Of a stretch of DNA of 11,344 bases, positions 5,836 to 11,344 are shown piece after piece (the stretch's first letter is position 1; the number at the start of each line of letters is the position of its first letter). A program made the translations under genes and the position numbers. The DNA comes from an uncultured Oscillibacter sp. GTDB lineage: Bacteria; Bacillota; Clostridia; Oscillospirales; Oscillospiraceae. The notes below the pieces were generated by a model that was given only the letters and a program-made list of their open reading frames with translations, was not told the DNA's origin and searched no databases. Location of the stretch: contig CABUDN010000078.1 in assembly GCA_902490355.1 (NCBI GenBank), positions 1-11,344 of the forward strand. The letters run 5' to 3'.

Positions 5836-5876
5836 TTTTCAGTGTTGACAGAGGATGTTACAATGGTAGATATTAT
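5836..5876 (+). promoter_or_regulatory. SigmaA-type promoter region of the class A PBP gene
   Basis: Two overlapping possibilities are visible. TTTTCA (5836-5841), 17 bases, TACAAT (5859-5864) is one. A perfect -35 TTGACA (5845-5850) with GATATT (5869-5874) at 18 bases, or TATTAT (5871-5876) at 20 bases, is the other. Both would start transcription near 5871-5883 and leave a leader of roughly 75-90 bases before the TTG start at 5959. They rule out the in-frame GTG and ATG codons at 5842, 5863 and 5875 as starts. Confidence 0.6.
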
Positions 5877-5940
5877 GGCGTTTTATAAGTTTTCGCATGG
5901 CAGGTGTTGCTTTTGCGGAAATTTGGCCAAAAAAAGACAC

Positions 5941-5949
5941 AAAGGAGGT
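5941..5949 (+). promoter_or_regulatory. Strong Shine-Dalgarno that fixes the PBP start at a TTG codon
   Basis: AAAGGAGGT is a near-perfect complement to the 16S rRNA 3' end and stands nine bases before TTG at 5959. No ATG or GTG in the same frame lies at a usable distance, so TTG is the start. Confidence 0.8.
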
Positions 5950-5958
5950 GCCACCGCA

Positions 5959-8634
5959 TTGGAGCATGAAAGAAAGCGCAGACCGGCGGAACAGGCATCC
6001 CATCACCGGCAGACACAAAAGCGCAAGTCCTCCGGCGGAATCGTACGGCGGGTGCTGTTCATTGTGGGGACATTGCTGCTGGTGGGGATCTGTACCGGGG
6101 CCATGATGCTGGGGATCTTTCTGAAGTATGTAGATACGACGCTCTCGTCTTCCCTGCAGGTCCGGGCGGAGGATTACACCATGTCCCTGAGCTCCGTCAT
6201 CTATTATCAGGACAAGGAAAGCGGAGAGTGGGTAGAGTATCAGAACATCTACGGCGTGGAAAACCGGATCTGGGCGGATCTGGAGGATATGCCGGATGCA
6301 CTGTGGCAGGCCGCTGTGGCCATTGAGGACCAGCGGTTTTTCGAGCACAACGGTGTGGACTGGCTGCGTACACTGCACGCAACCTTTAATATGTTTACCG
6401 GAGGCGAAGATACCTTCGGCGGTTCCACCATCACCCAGCAGCTGCTCAAGAATATGACGGGCGACAACAAGGGTACCGTCAACCGCAAGGTCCGGGAGAT
6501 TTTCCGGGCACTGGAGTTTGAGAAGAACTACACCAAGTGGGAGATTCTGGAGCTGTATCTCAACCACATTGCTCTGGGCAAGAGCTGCTATGGCGTGCAG
6601 ACGGCAGCGGAGTACTACTTCGGCAAGGATGTTTCGGAGCTGTCCGTGGCGGAGTGCGCCAGCATCATTGCCATCACCAATAACCCGTCCATGTACGGAC
6701 CCATGTCCACGGTGGTGATGACCAATCCGGAGACCGGCGTCCAAAAGACGGCCCGGGAGCTCAACAAGCAGCGCCAGGAGCTGATTCTGGACAAGATGAC
6801 CCAGGTCACGGACCCTGAGACCGGCGAACCCTTCCTGACGGAAGAGGAGGCCGAGGCCGCCAAGGCTGAGGAGCTCCACTTCACCGATGGCTCCACCTCT
6901 GCGGAGGATCTGGTGGAAGCGGCTGCTGCGCAGAGCGGAGAAAGCCGCGTCAACTCCTGGTTTGTGGACCAGGTGTTTGTGGAGGTGGCCCAGGACCTGG
7001 CCGATTCCATGGATATTTCCGAGGATGCCGCTTACACCCTGCTCTACAACGGCGGATATCATATTTATACCACAATGGATCCGGAGATTCAGGAGATTGT
7101 GGAGACGGTCTATGAAGACCGCAGCAATTTGGATGTGACCTCCGCAAAGGGGCAAAAACTCCAGTCGGGTATTACGATCATTGACCCGTCCACAGGCAAT
7201 ATTGTGGCAATGGCCGGCGCTGTGGGGGAGAAGGAGGGCAACCTCCTCTGGAACTACGCAGTGAGCAAGCGGCAGGTGGGTTCGTCCATGAAACCGCTGA
7301 CGGCCTATGCGCCCGCCATTGACGCGGGCGTCGTGACCCCGGCTACCACTTTTGACAACTATCCCATCCAGCTGCTTAACGGCACTCCATGGCCCAAGAA
7401 CTCCCCCAACCGGTATACGGGCTGGACCACCGTGCGGACCGGTATTCGGGATTCCATCAACACCATCGCCGTACAGAGTCTGCAGGCGGTGGGCGTGACA
7501 GAGGCATTTGCCTTTGCCACGGAGAATCTGAACCTCTCTCTCACGGCGGATGATATGAACCTCTCCGCTTTGGGTCTGGGCGGTTTGACGTACGGTCTTT
7601 CCACTGTGGAGATGGCTGCGGCCTATGCCAGCTTTGCCAATGGCGGCATATACAACTCTCCCCGGATGTATGTGCGGGTGACAGATGCCAATGGCAATAC
7701 GGTCCTGGAGAATGAAGGGGAGAGCCATGTGGCCATGAAGGAGAGCACGGCTTACCTCATGACCGACATGCTGCAAAACGCGGTAAACTATGGTACCGGC
7801 AGCTCCGCCAAGTTTGCGGGAATGTCCATTGCCGGTAAGACCGGTACCACCAGCGACAACTATGACCGCTATTTCGTGGGCTATACGCCGTATTACTGCG
7901 CGGCCGTCTGGACCGGTTACAGCAACCCCGAGCGGATCAGCTATTCCGGCAACCCAGCCATCACCATGTGGAAAAAGGTGATGCAGAAAATCCATGAGAC
8001 GCTGCCCAACAAGGCCTTTGAAAAGCCTGCCACCGGTCTGGAGACGGTGACGGTGTGCGCCGACAGCGGAAAGCTGTGCACGGATGCCTGCCATGCCGAC
8101 AGCCGCGGCGACCGGGCGGTGCAGATCCTGGTGGCCTCCGGTACCGGACCCACAGAAGAGTGCACCATGCACGTCTTCAAGGACTACTGCACCGAAGGCC
8201 AGTGCCTGGCTACCGAGTACTGTCCGGAGGAATCCGTGGTGCAGAAGGGCTACCTGGATTATACCCGGGAGGATTACGGCCCCAGCATTGTGGCAGAGGA
8301 CAATGACGCCTTGGTCTCCACGCAGGAGAAGAAGCTGGAAGAGCAGGGCGGCTGTACGGTCCACAACTCCGGAACGGTGGTCATTGATCCGGATACCGGT
8401 GAAGAGGGCGGTGAGAGCGGTTCGCTGACGCCGGATCTGGATCCCAGCGATCCCAACTACCAGCCGCCGATTCCGCCCACGGAGGGTGAGACGGAGGACG
8501 GCAGCTCTTCCGGTTCTACGTCGGGCTCCACCTCGGGGTCCACGTCCGGCTCCTCGTCGGGTTCTGCCCAGACGCCGGATACCGGAACCAGTGATGATTG
8601 GTGGAACGATCTCTGGCAAAACAACGCAGGATAA
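5959..8634 (+). CDS. Class A penicillin-binding protein (bifunctional transglycosylase/transpeptidase, PBP1a type)
   Basis: From the TTG start the protein has 891 residues, within the usual range of PBP1a/PonA. A basic cytoplasmic tail (1-28) precedes one membrane helix (about 29-55). The GT51 glycosyltransferase domain follows: AIEDQRFFEH (about 121-130, catalytic Glu), GGSTITQQLLKN (about 154-165) and RKVREIFRALEFE (about 177-189). It polymerises lipid II into glycan strands. The transpeptidase domain shows GSSMKP (SxxK serine about 442), SIN (about 499-501) and KTGTT (about 627-631), the three penicillin-binding motifs that cross-link stem peptides. All catalytic residues are present. After it come a cysteine-rich segment (about 700-755) and a flexible Ser/Gly/Thr tail. 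An insert between the two domains (about 280-325) is acidic and predicted helical. It is transcribed alone, divergently from the DUF1292 gene; a GC-rich hairpin follows the stop. Confidence 0.96.
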   Translation: MEHERKRRPAEQASHHRQTQKRKSSGGIVRRVLFIVGTLLLVGICTGAMMLGIFLKYVDTTLSSSLQVRAEDYTMSLSSVIYYQDKESGEWVEYQNIYGVENRIWADLEDMPDALWQAAVAIEDQRFFEHNGVDWLRTLHATFNMFTGGEDTFGGSTITQQLLKNMTGDNKGTVNRKVREIFRALEFEKNYTKWEILELYLNHIALGKSCYGVQTAAEYYFGKDVSELSVAECASIIAITNNPSMYGPMSTVVMTNPETGVQKTARELNKQRQELILDKMTQVTDPETGEPFLTEEEAEAAKAEELHFTDGSTSAEDLVEAAAAQSGESRVNSWFVDQVFVEVAQDLADSMDISEDAAYTLLYNGGYHIYTTMDPEIQEIVETVYEDRSNLDVTSAKGQKLQSGITIIDPSTGNIVAMAGAVGEKEGNLLWNYAVSKRQVGSSMKPLTAYAPAIDAGVVTPATTFDNYPIQLLNGTPWPKNSPNRYTGWTTVRTGIRDSINTIAVQSLQAVGVTEAFAFATENLNLSLTADDMNLSALGLGGLTYGLSTVEMAAAYASFANGGIYNSPRMYVRVTDANGNTVLENEGESHVAMKESTAYLMTDMLQNAVNYGTGSSAKFAGMSIAGKTGTTSDNYDRYFVGYTPYYCAAVWTGYSNPERISYSGNPAITMWKKVMQKIHETLPNKAFEKPATGLETVTVCADSGKLCTDACHADSRGDRAVQILVASGTGPTEECTMHVFKDYCTEGQCLATEYCPEESVVQKGYLDYTREDYGPSIVAEDNDALVSTQEKKLEEQGGCTVHNSGTVVIDPDTGEEGGESGSLTPDLDPSDPNYQPPIPPTEGETEDGSSSGSTSGSTSGSTSGSSSGSAQTPDTGTSDDWWNDLWQNNAG
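8056..8223 (+). other. Cysteine-rich segment of the PBP after the transpeptidase domain
   Basis: This part of the PBP encodes seven cysteines in about 56 residues (protein positions about 700, 707, 711, 735, 744, 749 and 755), including CADSGKLCTDAC and CTEGQCLATEYC, with an eighth near 799. Firmicute PBP1a proteins often keep one cysteine pair around a DSG motif here. The larger set suggests several extracellular disulfides or a metal site (inferred). Confidence 0.6.
8503..8565 (+). repeat. Short tandem repeat encoding the Ser/Gly/Thr-rich PBP tail
   Basis: A degenerate 12-base unit of TCN GGN TCN ACN type is repeated about four to five times and encodes GSTSGSTSGSTSGSSSGS. The repeats differ at third positions, so the array is not freshly expanded. 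It forms a flexible, probably wall-embedded linker before an acidic, tryptophan-rich end (DDWWNDLW). Confidence 0.75.
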
Positions 8635-8645
8635 ACCGTATTGGA

Positions 8646-8676
8646 CGCGGGCGGGAAGCATTGCTTCCCGCCCGCG
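8646..8676 (+). terminator. GC-rich hairpin after the PBP gene, without a U tract
   Basis: A 13-bp perfect stem (8646-8658 with 8664-8676, CGCGGGCGGGAAG/CTTCCCGCCCGCG) closes a 5-base loop 12 bases after the PBP stop. Downstream is CTGCTGCTT, not a T run, so it is not a canonical intrinsic terminator. It may stop transcription weakly, protect the 3' end of the message, or both. Confidence 0.55.
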
Positions 8677-8683
8677 CTGCTGC

Positions 8684-8713
8684 TTGACGCCTGGGTATTG
8701 GTCATGCTATCGT
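8684..8713 (+). promoter_or_regulatory. Possible sigmaA-type promoter of yqeC
   Basis: TTGACG (five of six matches) and TATCGT (four of six) are 18 bases apart, with the predicted start about 20 bases before the yqeC ATG and a good AAGGAGGG at 8724-8731. The spacing of promoter, ribosome site and start is sensible but tight. Confidence 0.45.
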
Positions 8714-8738
8714 AAAGAAAACGAAGGAGGGAACGGTC

Positions 8739-9401
8739 ATGGAGCTGTGGGAACTGCTGGAGATCCCCATGGGGATTACAGCGGTCATCGGCGGCGGGGG
8801 AAAGACCTCGCTGCTGCGGACCCTGGGCCGGGAACTGTCCCGGCGGCACCGGGTGGTGCTGTGCACCACCACGAAGATCTACCCCTTCCCAGACCTGCCC
8901 TGTGCCCGGACGGCGGCACAGCTGGCGGATTTGGCACAAGAACCTCTGATCTGTACCGGGACAGATGCCCCCGGTGGAAAGCTGACGGTGCCGCCGGTTT
9001 CTCTGGCGGAATTGGCTCAGGCTTACGACTATGTGCTGGTGGAGGCGGACGGCTCCGCCGGCCGGCCCATGAAGGCCCACGCTCCCCATGAGCCGGTGAT
9101 TCCCCCGGAATCCCGTCGGCGGCTGCTGGTCGTGGGAGCGTCGGGATTTGGCCGTCCCATTGAGGCGGCGGCCCACCGGCCGGAACGGTACGCTGCCCTG
9201 GCCGGTGCGGCCCTGGCGGATCCGGTGACACCCCGGACCCAGGCGGCAGTCATGCTGGCGGAGACCCTCCATGACGGCGTGTATGTCAACCAGGTGGAAA
9301 CGCCTACTGCCTGGGCCGCAGCCGAGGAGCTGTCCCGGCGGCTGGACTGCCCGGTGACGGCGGGGAGTTTGCATCAGGGGCTGTTCCGGCGTTTGAGGTG
9401 A
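8739..9401 (+). CDS. yqeC: YqeC family protein, putative selenium-dependent molybdenum hydroxylase accessory protein
   Basis: The 220-residue protein has a P-loop near the N-terminus (ITAVIGGGGKTSLLRTL, residues 13-29), then CTTTKIYPF (42-50), VEADGSAGRPMKAHAPHEPV (101-120) and VVGASGFGRPI (131-141). This series is that of the YqeC family, ATP/GTP-binding proteins found with selenium-dependent molybdenum hydroxylases (xanthine dehydrogenase-like enzymes), whose exact step is not established. The Walker A lysine (about 22) is intact and the length is about normal for the family. It is preceded by AAGGAGGG seven bases from the ATG. The usual partners (yqeB, mocA-type cytidylyltransferase, selD, hydroxylase subunits) are not in the window, so the gene stands alone here. 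Family assignment is firm; function is by association. Confidence 0.9.
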   Translation: MELWELLEIPMGITAVIGGGGKTSLLRTLGRELSRRHRVVLCTTTKIYPFPDLPCARTAAQLADLAQEPLICTGTDAPGGKLTVPPVSLAELAQAYDYVLVEADGSAGRPMKAHAPHEPVIPPESRRRLLVVGASGFGRPIEAAAHRPERYAALAGAALADPVTPRTQAAVMLAETLHDGVYVNQVETPTAWAAAEELSRRLDCPVTAGSLHQGLFRRLR

Positions 9402-9459
9402 TTCGGGGAAGTGGGCCATGTCCCATGATATTTCCGGCAGATATAGCAGATATAAACGT

Positions 9460-9492
9460 AGCCCCCTGCAGACGATTTCTGCAGGGGGCTTT
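9460..9492. terminator. Hairpin between convergent yqeC and ketopantoate-reductase genes
   Basis: A 13-bp perfect stem (9460-9472 with 9478-9490, AGCCCCCTGCAGA/TCTGCAGGGGGCT) with a 5-base loop lies between two converging genes. The flanking T runs are short on both strands (TTTG on plus, a few T residues on minus), so it is a modest bidirectional terminator. Confidence 0.75.
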
Positions 9493-9508
9493 GCTGTTGA
9501 GCAGGGGC

Positions 9509-10438
9509 TCAGTAGTGCCGCTCCATCTCGGTGATGGTCTCGTAGAGCCAGTCATTGACGGGGACGGGGATATGATGTTTTTGGGCCAGACGGCGCACCG
9601 TACCGGAGAAGAGCTCCACCTCACTTTTCCGGTGGGCCTTGCTGTCCTGGCGCATGGAGGGTTCATTGGTGGGCGTGATGCCGTCGATGACGGCGGTCCA
9701 CATGGTGATATCCTCCTCCGTCAGGGGGATGCCCTCGGCGTGGGCCAGGGTCAGCACCTCCCGCATGGCGGAGAGCATGGTGTCCCGGGCGGGACCGGGG
9801 GACTGGAGGACGCTGTAATTGCATTCATAGGCGGTTGCAGCCTGGTTGCAGCCCACATTGCACAAGAGCTTGCTCCACATGGTCACCAGAATGTTCTCCG
9901 GCAGGCAGTAGTGAAAGCCGATGGAGTCAAAAAAGGCGGTGAGCCGGTCCAGATGTGCCCGGGAGTGACCGGCGGGGACGCCCAGATCCATTTCTCCGGC
10001 CGGGGGAACCACCGGGAACATGGTGACGCGGTTGCCCTCTTTCTGGGCGGCTACCTTGCCCACCACGCACCAGACCACGCCCTCATCCCCGAAGGCTTCG
10101 CACAGCAGTTCCTCGCTGGAGATGCCGTTGAGGATTGAGACCAGGGTGGTTTCCGGTCCCACCAGATGGCGGCAGGTTTCGATGGCGTCGGGCAGGCCGG
10201 TGAACTTTACCGTAAAGAGCAGCAGGTCTACCGGCTCGGTGACAGTGGCGGCGTCGGTGTAGTTCAGGTCACACCGCTCCCCGTTGTACCACATGCCGTC
10301 CCGATGGTAACGTGCGGTCCGTTCCCGGTCCGCCAGCACCAGCACATGCTCCTTGCCCAGCGCCCGGGTGAAGAGCTCGGCGTACATGGTGCCCAGAGCA
10401 CCCAGGCCCACAATGCCGATGGTTTTGATATCGTTCAT
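9509..10438 (-). CDS. Ketopantoate reductase family protein (PanE/ApbA-like 2-dehydropantoate 2-reductase)
   Basis: The 309-residue protein has the two-domain layout and length of ketopantoate reductases, which use NADPH to reduce 2-dehydropantoate to pantoate for coenzyme A synthesis. The N-terminal Rossmann loop is GIVGLGALGTMYA (about 8-20); FTVKFTGLPDAI (about 75-86) and LNGISSEELL (about 103-112) follow. The C-terminal helical domain shows the catalytic-lysine segment MWSKLLCNVGCNQ (about 187-199) and PSMRQDSKAHRKSEVELFSG (about 259-278), matching the family's SMxQDxxxxRxTE block. The ATG at 10438 has GGAGGG five bases away. A terminator ends the upstream radical SAM gene just before that site, so its promoter is not obvious. 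No panB, panC or panD is near. Paralogues of this family are common in Clostridia and may act on other 2-oxo acids, so I give no gene symbol. Confidence 0.85.
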   Translation of the reverse strand: MNDIKTIGIVGLGALGTMYAELFTRALGKEHVLVLADRERTARYHRDGMWYNGERCDLNYTDAATVTEPVDLLLFTVKFTGLPDAIETCRHLVGPETTLVSILNGISSEELLCEAFGDEGVVWCVVGKVAAQKEGNRVTMFPVVPPAGEMDLGVPAGHSRAHLDRLTAFFDSIGFHYCLPENILVTMWSKLLCNVGCNQAATAYECNYSVLQSPGPARDTMLSAMREVLTLAHAEGIPLTEEDITMWTAVIDGITPTNEPSMRQDSKAHRKSEVELFSGTVRRLAQKHHIPVPVNDWLYETITEMERHY

Positions 10439-10450
10439 AGTCTCCCTCCG

Positions 10451-10479
10451 AAAAAAAGCGGCGGAGTGCTCCGCCGCTT
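10451..10479 (-). terminator. Intrinsic terminator after the radical SAM gene
   Basis: A 10-bp perfect stem (10456-10465 with 10470-10479, AAGCGGCGGA/TCCGCCGCTT) with a GTGC loop is followed on the minus strand by a run of seven T residues (complement of A10451-A10457). It ends two bases from the Shine-Dalgarno of the ketopantoate-reductase gene. Confidence 0.92.
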
Positions 10480-10487
10480 GATGGATA

Positions 10488-11344
10488 TTAGGCGATCCGG
10501 GCCAGCCACTTGAGATCGTAGGGCTCGTAGACCACTTTTTCGTAGGCGTCCACGTCCAGAAGGGTACCGTCCCAATCGGAATGGATGTCGCCGTTTTGCT
10601 TGATGAGGATATCGTAGAGAATGTCGTAGGTTACGCCGTCGCTGGGGTCCTGCTCGACAATGGTGGAGTAGGGCAGGGTCTTGTGATAGGTCAGCTCCAT
10701 GCCCTGGTAATCGAAGTGGAAGCCGCAGCGCATCCGGCAGCCGTCAAGGCCCGTGTAGCGGGCGATCTTCTTGAGATCCTGCAGGATCTTGTCGCCCTCT
10801 TCCTCATAGAGGTTGTCCGGAGTGGTGGCGGTGTAGTCGAACCGGAACTGGATGGAGGCACCGGGAATCTTGTGGAACCGCTCCAGATAGGGCACCAGCT
10901 GCTCGGCAGGATAGTTCTTGTAGAGCACGCAGTTGACCCGGAAGGGTACCGGCAGACGGGCCAGCAGTCCGTCGTTGGACTCCACCACATACTTCTGCAT
11001 GTGACGGGAGACGTTGATGCAGGTGATCTTGTCCTTGTTCCGCTCGGCAAAGGCGAGGATGTCCTCCTCGGACTGATGCTCCGAGACCGGAAGCGTGGTG
11101 TTGATATAGACTTTGTGGGTGTTGGGAATCTCGTCGAGCATCATCTGAAGCGCGTCCAGATCCGCCAGAGGCTCACCACCGGTGAAGACGAAGTCGCAGC
11201 GGGGAGTGATGGCGTCCATCCGCCGGATGCTGCGGCAGATCTTCTCGGCGGAAAAACCCGTCAGATCCGCGTATTCACCTTTATTGATGCAAAAGGGGCA
11301 GTGATTCTTGCAGTCGTAGGGGACGAAAATCGTCACCGTGGCGC
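10488..11344 (-). CDS. Radical SAM protein, 5' end outside window
   Basis: The visible 284 or so codons begin ...ATVTIFVPYDCKNHCPFC, with the CxxxCxxC cluster motif (counting the GTG at 11336 as residue 1: C9, C13, C16). This motif binds the [4Fe-4S] cluster that splits S-adenosylmethionine to a 5'-deoxyadenosyl radical. FTGGEP (about 51-56) is the SAM-amino binding motif. The frame stays open to the window edge and the GTG at 11336 has no visible ribosome site, so the true start is probably a few codons upstream. The remainder looks like the TIM-barrel core plus a short C-terminal part with CRMRC (about 200-204). It lacks the multi-cysteine SPASM/twitch pattern of peptide-modifying enzymes. 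The substrate cannot be assigned. A terminator follows the stop. Confidence 0.88.
   Translation of the reverse strand, partial: ATVTIFVPYDCKNHCPFCINKGEYADLTGFSAEKICRSIRRMDAITPRCDFVFTGGEPLADLDALQMMLDEIPNTHKVYINTTLPVSEHQSEEDILAFAERNKDKITCINVSRHMQKYVVESNDGLLARLPVPFRVNCVLYKNYPAEQLVPYLERFHKIPGASIQFRFDYTATTPDNLYEEEGDKILQDLKKIARYTGLDGCRMRCGFHFDYQGMELTYHKTLPYSTIVEQDPSDGVTYDILYDILIKQNGDIHSDWDGTLLDVDAYEKVVYEPYDLKWLARIA

Noticed and set aside
5839..8661. Very long open frame on the minus strand opposite the PBP gene
   Set aside because: It mirrors the plus-strand PBP, whose catalytic motifs are complete. Its product has no recognisable domain and odd composition (rich in His, Arg, Gly), as expected when a GC-rich gene is read in antisense.

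Overview
The window reads as a chromosomal segment of an anaerobic Firmicute of the class Clostridia, most likely in or near Oscillospiraceae (Flavonifractor/Oscillibacter type). This rests on strong AGGAGG Shine-Dalgarno sites, sigmaA-type promoters, GC-rich codon use, short U-tailed terminators, and the families present: DUF554, DUF1292, YqeC, a DUF4179-like anti-sigma protein and a membrane-anchored PpiC. The genus is an inference. No phage, transposon, CRISPR, tRNA or rRNA gene was seen.

Layout. Positions 1-171 (+) hold the 3' end of rplL (ribosomal protein L7/L12), closed by a terminator. Positions 297-1781 (+) are a two-gene ECF sigma factor/membrane anti-sigma unit, with a 14-bp perfect palindrome just before its ribosome binding site. 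A bidirectional terminator separates it from a block on the minus strand. Read in the direction of transcription, that block is: a strong promoter and a DUF1292 gene (5663-5364); a structured RNA I interpret as 6S RNA (about 5350-5151) with its own terminator; a second strong promoter and a membrane-anchored PpiC/parvulin foldase (4947-3376); a terminator; then tcdA (3295-2549) overlapping a DUF554 membrane-protein gene (2570-1836).

The region around 5664-5958 is a divergent promoter region. From it a class A penicillin-binding protein is read rightward (5959-8634, TTG start). A GC-rich hairpin and a probable promoter follow, then yqeC (8739-9401). Convergent to yqeC are a ketopantoate-reductase-family gene (10438-9509) and, upstream of it, a radical SAM protein whose 5' end leaves the window (11344-10488).

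How the genes fit together. Several products concern the cell envelope and growth state: the class A PBP polymerises peptidoglycan, the anchored PpiC probably folds exported proteins, the ECF/anti-sigma pair probably senses an outside signal, and 6S RNA modulates housekeeping RNA polymerase. They are separate transcription units and I see no single dedicated pathway. tcdA modifies tRNA; YqeC belongs to selenium-dependent molybdenum hydroxylase maturation, but none of its usual partners is in the window. Twice (before tcdA and before the ketopantoate reductase) a canonical terminator abuts the next gene's Shine-Dalgarno with no visible promoter between. I found no convincing novel defence or mobile system; most of the window is ordinary core-genome content.
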